A stretch of DNA of 64,000 nt from Puniceibacterium antarcticum (GCF_002760615.1 NZ_AWWI01000100.1:1-64000); one strand, 5' to 3'; positions 27,968 through 36,810 are shown, counted from the stretch's first letter. Notes: generated from the sequence alone by a model not told the origin. Numbers and translations: made by a program.

Positions 27968-29239
27968 TTGACTGATTTTACCACAATGGGCCTGCCCAAG
28001 TCGCTTGTCACCCGTCTGACCCAGATGGGCCTGACCGAGCCGACACCGATTCAGGCTGGTGCCATTCCCTTTGCCATGGCGGGCCGTGACGTGATGGGTC
28101 TGGCCCAGACCGGCACCGGCAAGACGGCAGCCTTTGGCCTGCCGCTGGTGGCGCAGATTTCCGGCCTTGGCCGTCCCGATCCGAAATCCGTGCGTGGCCT
28201 CGTGCTGGCGCCGACCCGCGAGCTGGCCAGCCAGATTGCCGAAACACTGAAAGAACTGACCCTGGGATCGCCGCTGAAAGTGGCGGTTGTTGTTGGTGGC
28301 CAGTCGCTGAACGCACAGTCCAAGCGGCTGGAACGCGGCATCGACCTGCTGGTCGCCACGCCGGGCCGCCTGATCGACCTGATCGAACGCCGCGCCGTGC
28401 GCCTGAACGAGTGCAGCTTTCTGGTGCTCGACGAGGCGGATCAGATGCTTGACATGGGCTTTATCCATGCGCTGCGTCAGATCTCGACCCATCTGCCGAA
28501 AAAGCGTCAGACCATGCTGTTTTCGGCCACCATGCCCAAGCTGATGGAAGACCTGTCGCGCGAGTACCTCAACAACCCCGAGAAGGTACAGGTTTCACCT
28601 CCGGGCAAAGCCGCGGACAAGATCGAACAGTCGGTGCATTTTATCGCCAAGGCGGAAAAGACCAAGCTGCTGATCGAGCTTCTGGACAAGCACAAGGACG
28701 AGCTGGCGCTGGTCTTTGGCCGCACAAAGCACGGGTCTGAAAAGCTGATGAAGACGCTGGAAAAGGCCGGTTTTGCCGCCGCGTCGATCCATGGCAACAA
28801 GAGCCAGGGCCAGCGTGATCGCGCACTTAAGGCGTTCCGCGATGGCACGGTTCGTGTTCTTGTGGCGACGGATGTGGCCGCACGCGGCCTCGATATTCCG
28901 GCGGTCCGCCACGTCTACAACTTTGAACTGCCGAACGTGCCGGAAAACTATGTGCACCGCATCGGCCGGACTGCCCGTGCGGGTCGTGAAGGATCGGCCA
29001 TCGCATTCTGTGCACCGGATGAGATCGGCGAACTGAAGGCAATCCAGAAGGTTCTGAAAATGACCATTCCGGTCGCCTCAGGGCGCGCGTGGGAAGGTCT
29101 GGATACACCTGATCGCGGCGGCAATGGCGGTCAGCGTCGTGGCAATGGCGGTGGCAAGCCTGCGGGTGCAGGCAAGCCGGGCGCACCCCGTCGCCGTCGT
29201 TCTGGTGGCGGCGGTCGGCCTGCTGCAAAAGCGGCCTGA
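27968..29239 (+). CDS. DEAD-box ATP-dependent RNA helicase
   Basis: This protein of about 423 residues has the full helicase core: Q motif GLTEPTPIQAGAIPFAMAG, motif I AQTGTGKTAAF, Ia PTRELASQ, II VLDEADQMLDMGF, III FSATMPK, V ATDVAARGLDIP and VI YVHRIGRTARAGREG. A Gly/Arg/Lys-rich tail follows (GGNGGQRRGNGGGKPAG), as in RhlE-type helicases that bind structured RNA. The start is taken as the TTG at 27968 (MTDFTTMGLPKSL) with AAAGG about 7 bases upstream; the open frame extends 12 codons further up but through the palindrome. It probably remodels rRNA or mRNA, especially in the cold. Confidence 0.9.
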   Translation: MTDFTTMGLPKSLVTRLTQMGLTEPTPIQAGAIPFAMAGRDVMGLAQTGTGKTAAFGLPLVAQISGLGRPDPKSVRGLVLAPTRELASQIAETLKELTLGSPLKVAVVVGGQSLNAQSKRLERGIDLLVATPGRLIDLIERRAVRLNECSFLVLDEADQMLDMGFIHALRQISTHLPKKRQTMLFSATMPKLMEDLSREYLNNPEKVQVSPPGKAADKIEQSVHFIAKAEKTKLLIELLDKHKDELALVFGRTKHGSEKLMKTLEKAGFAAASIHGNKSQGQRDRALKAFRDGTVRVLVATDVAARGLDIPAVRHVYNFELPNVPENYVHRIGRTARAGREGSAIAFCAPDEIGELKAIQKVLKMTIPVASGRAWEGLDTPDRGGNGGQRRGNGGGKPAGAGKPGAPRRRRSGGGGRPAAKAA

Positions 29240-30130
29240 TCAGGCCATCAGACTGCGCCGTCTGCGGGCGGCGCGGTCATTGACAATCAGATAGGCGGCG
29301 AGGCTGATCAGAACCAGCGCGCCGCCTGTCAGCATTCTGGGGGTTGGCACCTCTCCGGTGCCGATCCAGACCCAGACAGGCCCGATCACGGTTTCCAACA
29401 GCATCAGCAGGCTGACATTTGCCGCCGCCGTATGACGCGAGGCGAAGGACAGCGAAAAGAACGACACCGGCAGGATCAGCGCGCCCGTCATGACAATGGC
29501 CCATACGACACCGTCCGTCATGCGCCCGGTGCCTGTCCAGAACAGCCCGTTTACCCCCGCCAGCAGGGCACCTATGCCGATGCACAGCAGGATCGGAACG
29601 TTCCCGGAATTGCGCAGGGTCACAAAATTCATCGCCAGTGTAAACGCGACGCCAAGCCCGCAGAGCGCGCCCCATAGCGCGGATGTGTTCAGCGCTGCTG
29701 CGCCCTTGCCGCTGACCGCGATGCCAATTCCCGCAAGAACCGCGGCAATGGTGATCCAGGTGGCGGTGCTCGTGCGTTCGCCATAGATCACCCGGGCAAG
29801 GACGGCAGACCACACCGGCGCTGTTGCGACTGAGACCAGCACAACCGAAACCGGGGCAAGGGCGATGCCGGTGGGAAACAGCGTGGCATTGGTGAACTGA
29901 CAGGCAACCACCGTCAGCCCAGTCCCGCTGGCCAGAATGCCAAGGTCTGCGCGTCGGCGGGCAGAGGTGGCAAGCCAGACCAGCAGGAACAGGCTGCCCA
30001 TGCACAAACCTCGCCAGCCCAGCATCTGCATTCCGTCCATTCCAGACAAACGCATGAACAGGGCGTCGGGGGTGAGTACCAGCGCGCCGAAGGTGGCGAG
30101 CAGCAGACCGAAAAGGGGATGAGATTTCAT
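29240..30130 (-). CDS. EamA/DMT-family transporter
   Basis: This 296-residue, 10-helix protein has two EamA repeats, with repeated hydrophobic helices from LFGLLLATFGALVLTPDALF to LTGGALVLISLAAYLIVNDRA. The substrate is unknown; relatives export amino acids, purines or drugs. The ATG at 30130 (MKSHPLFG) is preferred to the frame upstream to 30187, which lacks family similarity. It converges on the helicase gene, with the two stops 1 base apart and no clear terminator between them. Confidence 0.8.
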   Translation of the reverse strand: MKSHPLFGLLLATFGALVLTPDALFMRLSGMDGMQMLGWRGLCMGSLFLLVWLATSARRRADLGILASGTGLTVVACQFTNATLFPTGIALAPVSVVLVSVATAPVWSAVLARVIYGERTSTATWITIAAVLAGIGIAVSGKGAAALNTSALWGALCGLGVAFTLAMNFVTLRNSGNVPILLCIGIGALLAGVNGLFWTGTGRMTDGVVWAIVMTGALILPVSFFSLSFASRHTAAANVSLLMLLETVIGPVWVWIGTGEVPTPRMLTGGALVLISLAAYLIVNDRAARRRRSLMA

Positions 30131-30194
30131 TCGCGATGTTTGGCCGCAAAACCGCGCACCGGTCAAGGGTGCGCGGCGCGTTTTCAACTGTGCC

Positions 30195-31061
30195 TTACTT
30201 GTAAAGCGGCTGGAGACCCATCTGCATATGCAACATGTTCACCGTCGGTTCGTCCAGTTCCATCGCCTTGGCCAGAGAATCGAGGTACTCGGCCTCGTCC
30301 TGGGTATCGACACGGATGGTCATGAGTGAGGCGGAATAGACCTGCATCCGCTGCGCCTGCGGCGTATCGGCGGCCAGCGCATCAACATCAACCGGAGCGG
30401 CAAGTTCAGCTTTGACAAAGGCGATGTCGGCGGGGCTGGCATCTGTGCCGACAGTTTCAAGGATCTTGGTCTTTTCAGCCTTGTCGATCTCTCCATCCGC
30501 CTTGGCAGCCTGGATCATCGCCCGCAGCATCAGGGCCGCGCTTTTCTCTGCTTCGGGGGCGGTTTGCGTGGTATTGAACTGGTCCAGCATGTCGGCAATG
30601 CCTTTGCCCTGCGTTGCAGCCGCGCCGCCAGCGGCGGCCATCATCCCGGCCATAGCTGCGCCCCCCTGGGCAGCAGAAGAAAGCAGCGGACCTTTTTCAG
30701 CGGTGCCGCCACTGTTGCCGCCCATGAGCGAGGACAGGTCGACGCCGCTTTTTTTCATCTGCTCCATCATCGAGGCCATGGGATTGGATGCGCCGCCCGT
30801 AGCACCGCTGAAGGCCGACAGATCAATCCCCGATGCCTTCATCTTGTCCATCAGCTTTTGCATCGTGTCCGTGCCCTGAGATGTCTTGCCCGACAGCATG
30901 TCACCCATCTGGGCCTGTGCGCTGCTGGCAGGATGTTTGCCCGTGATCTGGGCGCCGCCGCCCAGAGGTCCACCCAATCCCTGACCTCCGGCCATCTTGT
31001 CGACGCCCCGCGCCGCCGCGTATCCGATTGCCACCTTGGCCAGTGTTCCCATCAGTCCCAT
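30195..31061 (-). CDS. DUF533/TerB-like protein
   Basis: This 288-residue protein begins MGLMGTLAKVAIGYAAARGV and has a long Gly/Ala/Met-rich, low-complexity centre with repeated MxxMKxSGxDLS elements (KMKASGIDLS, QMKKSGVDLS). The C-terminal DUF533/TerB-type helical domain contains RAMIQAAKADGEIDKAEKTK, whose acidic ADGEID loop resembles a TerB metal site. E. coli YebE is the same family; its function is unknown. The start is the ATG at 31061, with AGGGAGGAGA about 9 bases upstream. It stands alone between the DMT transporter and the ZntB-like gene, all on the minus strand. Confidence 0.8.
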   Translation of the reverse strand: MGLMGTLAKVAIGYAAARGVDKMAGGQGLGGPLGGGAQITGKHPASSAQAQMGDMLSGKTSQGTDTMQKLMDKMKASGIDLSAFSGATGGASNPMASMMEQMKKSGVDLSSLMGGNSGGTAEKGPLLSSAAQGGAAMAGMMAAAGGAAATQGKGIADMLDQFNTTQTAPEAEKSAALMLRAMIQAAKADGEIDKAEKTKILETVGTDASPADIAFVKAELAAPVDVDALAADTPQAQRMQVYSASLMTIRVDTQDEAEYLDSLAKAMELDEPTVNMLHMQMGLQPLYK

Positions 31062-31149
31062 GCGGTGTCTCCTCCCTGGAAAATTCAATCTCTTGCCATC
31101 CCAGCATGCCACAAATGACCACCTGTGACAGTGAAAACCCAAAAAACAG

Positions 31150-32097
31150 CTAAAACAGGCGCAAAAGGCGCAGGATCATCCAGACGAGAAAACCCATCAA
31201 CAGTGTACCTGCGGTCAGGAAAGCAAAGGCATAGGGCGTGCCGGTGCCGGGGATGCCTGCGACATTGACGCCAAACAATCCGGTCAGAAACCCCATCGGC
31301 AGAAACACCGCCGCCACCACCGACAACGCATAGGAATTGCGTGACAGGCGCACATTCTGGCGGGACTCAAGATAATCCGACAGCACGGCAAGACGGTCCC
31401 GCACGGCGTTCAGCTCTTCAACCGCGCGTTGCGCGCCATTGGCAATCTCGCCCAGATCCTCGCGCATGGCGGAATCGATCAAGGGCAGGCGGGTGTCCAG
31501 CAGGGCATGTAACGCCGCCGCCTGAGGATTGAGGAACCGACCCAGCCGGATCGCGGATCGGCGCAATTCGGGAATGTCTTCGCTTTCGAGGGCCTGGTCG
31601 TCTTCGTAGAGGATCTCTTCCAGATCATCGAGCCGGTCTTCGAGCGCGACACCATTCTCTTCGATTCGGTCGGTCAGGTTTTCGGCCAGAGCGACCAGAA
31701 ATGCTGCTGGCGTGGGCGGCGCGTTATTCGCCTCGATCGAGCGGCGCAGATCCTGGGTGGCATAAAGCCGACGAATCCGCGTGGTCACGATCAACCGTTG
31801 TGAAAGCCAGGCGCGCAGAGACACCATGTCATCCCTGTCTTCCCCGTCGTTAAGGTTGAGGCCACGCAGAATGACGATCAGCCCGCCGTCATGAGCAAAG
31901 GCACGCGGACGGGTTTCAGGCTCCAGCAGGGCATCGATGGCCCGTTCGGGGACCTTGTCCGCCAGCCAATCGGCCAGAAACGGATCGTTGCGATCACAAT
32001 GCACCCAGCGATAACCAGACGTAACTGGGATCGACAGATCGGATGTGGGTGTGGAACGGCCGTCTGGCGTAATATCCAAGGCAGACATCGGAGTCAT
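31150..32097 (-). CDS. ZntB/CorA-family divalent metal transporter
   Basis: This 315-residue protein has a large N-terminal cytoplasmic domain and a long helical stalk (LTDRIEENGVALEDRLDDLEE). Two C-terminal transmembrane helices (about 255-275 and 290-310) flank the pore motif. That motif reads GVNVAG here instead of the GMN of CorA, as in the ZntB branch, which moves zinc with protons. The ATG at 32097 has GAGGA about 5 bases upstream; the longer open frame to 32286 overlaps the divergent transporter. No metal-responsive operator is recognised in the short divergent gap. Confidence 0.82.
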   Translation of the reverse strand: MTPMSALDITPDGRSTPTSDLSIPVTSGYRWVHCDRNDPFLADWLADKVPERAIDALLEPETRPRAFAHDGGLIVILRGLNLNDGEDRDDMVSLRAWLSQRLIVTTRIRRLYATQDLRRSIEANNAPPTPAAFLVALAENLTDRIEENGVALEDRLDDLEEILYEDDQALESEDIPELRRSAIRLGRFLNPQAAALHALLDTRLPLIDSAMREDLGEIANGAQRAVEELNAVRDRLAVLSDYLESRQNVRLSRNSYALSVVAAVFLPMGFLTGLFGVNVAGIPGTGTPYAFAFLTAGTLLMGFLVWMILRLLRLF

Positions 32098-32212
32098 GGA
32101 ATCCTCAGGTCTTGGTATAATCAATTGGTTCGTCCTGTTCTGCCGCAGAGAGAGGGATTCTGCCATCGTTTTGGCGACTTGACCTTTGGGGCGGGCAGGT
32201 GTCCATGGCGGC

Positions 32213-33100
32213 ATGAAAAGACGAGACTCGATAGATTTTGCCGGTGCGAGCGGCCTTGTGGTGTTCGCCGCTGTTCTTGCCCTCAATCAGGTGGTGATCA
32301 AGGTCACCAACGGCGGCTTTGGCCCGGTATTCTCTGCCGGGCTGCGCTCTGTTCTGGCGCTTGGCATCGTGCTGATTTGGGCGCGGCTACGCGGGCGCAA
32401 AATTTCTGGCCTGCGTGACAGGCTTTGGCCAAGCCTGCTGTTGGGCTGTTTCTTCACGCTTGAGTTTATCTTTCTTTATACAGCGCTGGATCTGACAACG
32501 GTTTCGCGCGCCTCGATCCTGTTCTATTCGATGCCGGTCTGGCTGGCACTTGTCGCGCATTTCACGTTGCCGGGCGAAACGCTGTCGCTGCAACGCGCCC
32601 TTGGCCTCGCGCTTGCCATGGCGGGGGTGATCTGGGCGCTGCTTGATCCCCACACCCGGGCAGCCGGAGATTTGCGTGGCGATCTGGCAGCCCTTGGCGC
32701 AGCTTTGTCATGGGCGGGGATCGCGCTGACCGTGCGGCTGACCAGAGTGTCTGAGCTGAATGCCGAAACGCAGCTCAGCCTGCAGCTGGCTGTTTCTGCG
32801 GTGCTGTTGCTGGCCCTGTCGCCGCTGTTCGGAGATTTGTTGCGCGATCCCGGCTGGGTCCATCTCGCCGGGCTGGGGTTTCAGGCGCTCTTTGTGGCGA
32901 GCTTTGGCTTTCTCTTCTGGCTTGGTTTGATCGCGATCTATCCCGCCTCGGATGTGGCGGCGTTCAGTTTCCTGTCGCCCGTGCTCTCGGTAGGGCTCGG
33001 CTGGGTGATGCTGGGGGAACCCGTGGGAGCGGGGATCATCGGTGCCCTTGCGTTGGTGGCGGTCGGGATCGTGCTGATCAACCTGCGGCGAACGGCCTAG
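32213..33100 (+). CDS. EamA/DMT-family transporter
   Basis: This 295-residue, 10-helix transporter starts MKRRDSIDFAGASGLVVFAA. It has a recognisable first EamA repeat (TLEFIFLYTALDLTTVSRAS) and a second one (WAGIALTVRLTRVSELNAET to the end). The substrate is unknown. It is the third DMT sequence within 6.5 kb, after the fragment at 26.7 kb and the gene at 29.2 kb, but it does not look like a recent copy of either. Its stop overlaps that of the convergent selO gene by 4 bases. Confidence 0.8.
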   Translation: MKRRDSIDFAGASGLVVFAAVLALNQVVIKVTNGGFGPVFSAGLRSVLALGIVLIWARLRGRKISGLRDRLWPSLLLGCFFTLEFIFLYTALDLTTVSRASILFYSMPVWLALVAHFTLPGETLSLQRALGLALAMAGVIWALLDPHTRAAGDLRGDLAALGAALSWAGIALTVRLTRVSELNAETQLSLQLAVSAVLLLALSPLFGDLLRDPGWVHLAGLGFQALFVASFGFLFWLGLIAIYPASDVAAFSFLSPVLSVGLGWVMLGEPVGAGIIGALALVAVGIVLINLRRTA

Positions 33101-34515
33101 GTACCGCAGTAGGTGGCTGCAACAACCTCAGCCGGGGTTGGTGGTCGACGCAGATCCTCAGCCTTTGGATCACTTTCATAGGGGCGCGACAGGACCGCAT
33201 TCAACCGGTGGAAAGGGGCGTCATCGCCAGCGACCGCTGCCGCAATCATCTGCTCGATCCTGTGATTGCGGGGAATGACAGCCGGATTGCTGTTGCGCAT
33301 CAGTTCGGTAGCGCCGGGTTCCTCTTTCAGGCGTTGTTGCCAGTCGGTTGACCACCCATCAAAGGCGGCAGGATTGCTAAACTGATCCCGGGCATTTCCA
33401 TCTGACAAGGCGCGGAAGGTGTTGGTGAAATCCGCCCCGTTCACATGCATGAGGGTAAGCAGAGCGGTCACCAGATCCTTGTCCGCAGGGCGTGGGTTTG
33501 CGATGCCGATCTTGGCCGCGAACCGGTGTTCATATTCCGCCCGGATCAGCGCAGGCATGGCGTGGACCTTTTCGGTGAACTGCGTGACTGCGGCGTCCGG
33601 ATCGGGCATCAGCGGGATCAGCGCGGTGGCCAGCTGCGCCATGTTCCAAACGATGATATCGGCCTGCGCCGCATAGGCATAGCGCCCGTTCCGGTCGATG
33701 GAGGAAAAGACCGTTTGTGGGTCATAAACATCCATGAACGCGCAAGGGCCGTAGTCGATTGTTTCGCCAGAAACAGTGCAGTTGTCGGTGTTCATCACGC
33801 CATGGATGAAACCGAGGCTGAGCCACTGCGCGACCAGTGCCGCCTGACGGTTGATGACCTTTTGCAGCAGCTCTGCGGGGTCTTTGACATCCGGGTAATG
33901 TCGCTGGACAGTGTAGTCATAAAGCTGGCGCAGGGCTTTTGCATCCCGGCGGGCGGCAAAGATCTGGAATGTTCCAACGCGGATATGACTGGCCGCGACG
34001 CGCGTCAGCACGGCACCGGGCAGCATCGCTTCGCGCGCAATATCCTGTCCTGTGCGGACAGCCGCAAGTGCGCGGGTGGTGGGCACGCCAAGCGCATGCA
34101 TCGCTTCGGACACCACATATTCCCGCAGCACCGGACCCAGCCAAGCCCGGCCATCACCATTGCGGGAAAACGGCGTGGGTCCAGAGCCCTTAAGCTGGAT
34201 GTCCCGGCGCAGGCCATCACTGCCAATCGTCTCGCCCAGCAAAATTGCCCGCCCGTCCCCAAGTTGCGGGTTGAAATGGCCGAACTGGTGCCCGGCATAA
34301 AGTTGGGCGAGCGGAGCAGCACCGTTTGGAACGGTGTTGCCAGAGAAAATTTGCGCAATCTCAGCTTCGTCATCGGGCAGCGCGATCTGCAGCGTTTTTG
34401 CCAAGCCACGGTTCACTGCGAGCAGCGATGGCGCTGCCACAGGGGTAGGATCAATCCGTGCATAGAAGCCTTCGGGCAGGGCGGCAAAGCTGTTGTCAAA
34501 GGGGATGTATGTCAT
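33097..34515 (-). CDS. selO: Protein adenylyltransferase SelO (YdiU/UPF0061)
   Basis: This 472-residue pseudokinase transfers AMP from ATP to proteins, a response linked to oxidative stress in E. coli. Family marks are LYAGHQFGHFNPQLGDGRAI, RDIQLKGSGPTPFSRNGDGR, LGVPTTRALAAV, FIHGVMNTDNCTVSGETIDY with its NTDN motif, and DYGPCAFMDVYDP. The C-terminus ends TYCGT, where the conserved cysteine replaces the selenocysteine found in eukaryotic SelO. Length is normal. It lies downstream of the two acetyltransferases on the same strand, but the nearer GNAT gene ends 13 bases before it, so it may be the last gene of that operon. Confidence 0.92.
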   Translation of the reverse strand: MTYIPFDNSFAALPEGFYARIDPTPVAAPSLLAVNRGLAKTLQIALPDDEAEIAQIFSGNTVPNGAAPLAQLYAGHQFGHFNPQLGDGRAILLGETIGSDGLRRDIQLKGSGPTPFSRNGDGRAWLGPVLREYVVSEAMHALGVPTTRALAAVRTGQDIAREAMLPGAVLTRVAASHIRVGTFQIFAARRDAKALRQLYDYTVQRHYPDVKDPAELLQKVINRQAALVAQWLSLGFIHGVMNTDNCTVSGETIDYGPCAFMDVYDPQTVFSSIDRNGRYAYAAQADIIVWNMAQLATALIPLMPDPDAAVTQFTEKVHAMPALIRAEYEHRFAAKIGIANPRPADKDLVTALLTLMHVNGADFTNTFRALSDGNARDQFSNPAAFDGWSTDWQQRLKEEPGATELMRNSNPAVIPRNHRIEQMIAAAVAGDDAPFHRLNAVLSRPYESDPKAEDLRRPPTPAEVVAATYCGT

Positions 34516-34528
34516 TGGTTACAGGTAA

Positions 34529-35011
34529 TCACATTGAGCCGGATTGCGAGAGTGTTTTTTCCATCGTGATCGAAGTCGTTCTGCAGAAACCGGGATGGGC
34601 TCTTTCCGCTGTGCGGACAAATCCAAGGGCGCCAAAAGCTCTGTGGTTGCTGACCAGCTCGATTCGGGTTTCGAGCCGCAAACGAGACAGGTTCAGGCGC
34701 CGCGCTAAGACCTCTGCCTGTTGGACAAAAGCACGTCCCAAACCCCTGCCTTGCGCGGTGGATCGCACGGCCAGCTTGCCGATGTAAAGAGCATCAGCCT
34801 GTTGCGCGAAATAGGCACAGCCAACCAAGGGAGGCATTGCAAGATAGAGATATTCGGCCTTGGAACGTTCCCGCAGTGAGGCAATTGTGAGCGCGAGCGC
34901 AGAGGATGGCGGGTCGATGCGACCGTTCATATAAGCGAAACTGTCCTTGATCAGGCCGAGAAGGCCATTCCAGTCATCGAAATCGGACGGCGCAGGTTCA
35001 GGATGTATCAA
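34529..35011 (-). CDS. GNAT-family N-acetyltransferase
   Basis: This 160-residue acetyltransferase has the acetyl-CoA motif VRSTAQGRGLGRAFVQQAE (the Q/RxxGxG/A block) and a late aromatic/Asn element (LVSNHRAFGALGFVRTAE). The substrate is unknown. The start is a TTG at 35011 that overlaps the stop of the upstream acetyltransferase (TTGA). If the next Met were used the protein would lose the first fold strand. Confidence 0.75.
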   Translation of the reverse strand: MIHPEPAPSDFDDWNGLLGLIKDSFAYMNGRIDPPSSALALTIASLRERSKAEYLYLAMPPLVGCAYFAQQADALYIGKLAVRSTAQGRGLGRAFVQQAEVLARRLNLSRLRLETRIELVSNHRAFGALGFVRTAERAHPGFCRTTSITMEKTLSQSGSM

Positions 35012-35454
35012 AGCACGCGTGACATGAACATGTAGCTGTCACGCGCCACAAAGCCGCAACGTTCATAAAGGCGCATCGCCGTTTCGTTGGAGCGATCCAC
35101 CTCAAGATGCAGCGCTTTGATCGTGCTTTGTTTCAATGCCTGGGCCAAGGCATTGATCGCTTCGCCTGCCATGCCACGACCCCGCACCGCAGGCCTGATG
35201 TAAAGCTCGTCAACAATGGCATCCATGCCGCCATATTCGATGGACCAGCCAAAACTGACCACCACATATCCTACAGGTGAGCGACGCGGTCCGATCAGCC
35301 AGACCGCGCCATGCGGAGACCCTTCGAGAAGGGGTAGGATAGAACGTTCCTGATGCGCGGCATCCGTCCCGTAACCCTGGTCAAGATGCATAGCGGCGAC
35401 AAGCTCCAGCAGCTTTGGCGCATCTTCTGCGACGGCAAGATGAAGAGATTTCAC
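35008..35454 (-). CDS. GNAT-family N-acetyltransferase
   Basis: This 148-residue acetyltransferase contains IVDELYIRPAVRGRGMAGEA (acetyl-CoA binding) and LEVDRSNETAMRLYERCGF, the typical C-terminal GNAT motif. The GTG start at 35454 overlaps the stop of the nucleoside hydrolase (GTGA); the long open frame upstream to 35658 lies within that gene and is not coding. The substrate is unknown. Nucleoside hydrolase, this gene and the next GNAT gene are linked by two 4-base overlaps and should be one operon. Confidence 0.78.
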   Translation of the reverse strand: MKSLHLAVAEDAPKLLELVAAMHLDQGYGTDAAHQERSILPLLEGSPHGAVWLIGPRRSPVGYVVVSFGWSIEYGGMDAIVDELYIRPAVRGRGMAGEAINALAQALKQSTIKALHLEVDRSNETAMRLYERCGFVARDSYMFMSRVL

Positions 35455-36392
35455 AGTCGCCCCAGCCTTTCCGTCAGCAGTGCAAAGAATCCCTCGGCCT
35501 GTATCGCGCGCATGAAGGTAGAATTGGGTGCGCGATCTGTGACACCCCACCAATCCGCGACGGTCATGCCAAGTGTCAGTTCTGACACAGTCTCTATCTC
35601 GACATTGATGTGGCGGCCGGTGAACAGATCGGGCTGGATCAGATAAGCGATCACACAAGGGTCGTGCAGCGGCGCGCCGTCGGATCCGTATTTTTCGCGG
35701 TCGAACCGTTCAAAGAATTCTGTCATCTGGGCTACGGCCTCGCCAACAGGTGTGTTCAGGGCGCGGATGGCGGCGTTTCGCTTCGTCGTGACCAGCGCGG
35801 CATGTGTCACGTCCAGCGGCAAGACGGTGATCGGCGCACCGCAGGCAAAGACCTTTTTTGCAGCCTCCGGGTCAACATAGATATTGAATTCAGCGGTTGG
35901 GGTGATGTTGCCCACTTCGAAATAGGCGCCCCCCATAAGGACGATTTCCTGAATGCGCGACGCGATATCAGGCGCTTTTTCAAGGGCTGTCGCGATATTG
36001 GTCAAAGGTCCGATCGGGCAGAGCGTGACCGTCTGCGGATCGTTCCTGCGAAGGGTTTCGATGATGAAATCGACGGCGTGCTGTTCCTGAAGTGGCATTG
36101 TCGGATCGGGCAGGGTAGGCCCGTCAAGCCCCGTCTTGCCGTGCACAAGTTCCGCAGTGACCAGCTTGCGGCTGAGCGGTGCATCGCAGCCCGCAAAGAC
36201 CAGAGTGTCAGGTTTTCCGGCCAGTTCGCAGATAATGCGTGCATTCTTTTGGGTCATGGGCAATGGCACATTTCCGGCCACGGCCGTGATACCCAACACC
36301 TCAACCTCCTCAGGGGAGGCAAGCGCAAGCAGAATGGCGACAGCATCATCCTGACCCGGATCTGTGTCGATGATAATTTTACGGGGTGCCAT
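35451..36392 (-). CDS. Inosine-uridine preferring nucleoside hydrolase family protein
   Basis: This 313-residue protein begins with the family signature IIIDTDPGQDDAVAILLALA (Ca-binding Asp cluster). It also contains LCPIGPLTNIATAL and IVLMGGAYFEVGNITPTAEF. Near the end HDPCVIAYLI carries the catalytic His region. It should split ribonucleosides into base and ribose. The start is the ATG at 36392, with a strong GAAAGGAGGGTTAGT before it; the frame continues 96 codons upstream through an intergenic array, which I reject. Expression may be controlled by the 21-base direct repeat or the GCATTG palindromes upstream. Confidence 0.88.
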   Translation of the reverse strand: MAPRKIIIDTDPGQDDAVAILLALASPEEVEVLGITAVAGNVPLPMTQKNARIICELAGKPDTLVFAGCDAPLSRKLVTAELVHGKTGLDGPTLPDPTMPLQEQHAVDFIIETLRRNDPQTVTLCPIGPLTNIATALEKAPDIASRIQEIVLMGGAYFEVGNITPTAEFNIYVDPEAAKKVFACGAPITVLPLDVTHAALVTTKRNAAIRALNTPVGEAVAQMTEFFERFDREKYGSDGAPLHDPCVIAYLIQPDLFTGRHINVEIETVSELTLGMTVADWWGVTDRAPNSTFMRAIQAEGFFALLTERLGRL

Positions 36393-36492
36393 ACTAACCC
36401 TCCTTTCAGGGTTGGTCGCATGTGCCGGGCAAGCGTTCAAGAGGAATGGTTCTTGGAAATTCCCTGCGGTATCGTGCCTTACCGGGGACTTT

Positions 36493-36534
36493 AAAACGAT
36501 GAGCTTGAAAAATAAAACGATGCGCTTGAAAAAT
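36493..36534. repeat. 21-base tandem direct repeat upstream of nucleoside hydrolase
   Basis: AAAACGATGAGCTTGAAAAA+T (36493-36513) is followed directly by AAAACGATGCGCTTGAAAAA+T (36514-36534), with a single base difference. Two helical turns of spacing put both copies on the same DNA face, which suits a pair of regulator binding sites about 100-140 bases upstream of the hydrolase start. Confidence 0.7.
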
Positions 36535-36647
36535 CGCGCGACATGACGCGGTGATAATGTGGGAAGTTGGGGCCCCTCAATGCGCTGAAAATGATGAAAA
36601 AACGCGCCGATTGTGCTAAAATAGCGATCCTCGAGGAAGCCCAGTTT

Positions 36648-36682
36648 GCATTGGGGGCAATACAATGCGTTAGGGGGCATTG
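36648..36682. promoter_or_regulatory. Alternating GCATTG/CAATGC inverted repeats
   Basis: GCATTG (36648-36653), CAATGC (36663-36668) and GCATTG (36677-36682) form two overlapping inverted repeats with 9- and 8-base spacers. They lie between the divergent nucleoside hydrolase and zwf. No regulator is known to me for this exact pattern. Confidence 0.45.
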
Positions 36683-36736
36683 TGGTGGCTGTAGTGGATG
36701 TTAGACTCTTTCTTACACCTGCGGTATATCATCCGC

Positions 36737-36748
36737 GTTAGCGCTAAC
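36737..36748. promoter_or_regulatory. LacI-type operator candidate upstream of zwf
   Basis: GTTAGCGCTAAC lies 63-74 bases before the zwf ATG at 36811. It is identical to the site in front of eno. Its flanks are CGTTAGCGCTAACGA here and GGTTAGCGCTAACGG at eno, so only the core is shared. Confidence 0.72.
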
Positions 36749-36810
36749 GATATGGTCAAGATCAGATGCCGGCCCAAGCGCCCAAGACATTAGAACGGAG
36801 CAGACCTGCC

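Noticed and set aside
36393-36680. 96-codon N-terminal extension of the nucleoside hydrolase, with a CPQC motif
   Set aside because: A strong ribosome-binding site sits just before the ATG at 36392, and the extension crosses the tandem repeat and palindrome array.
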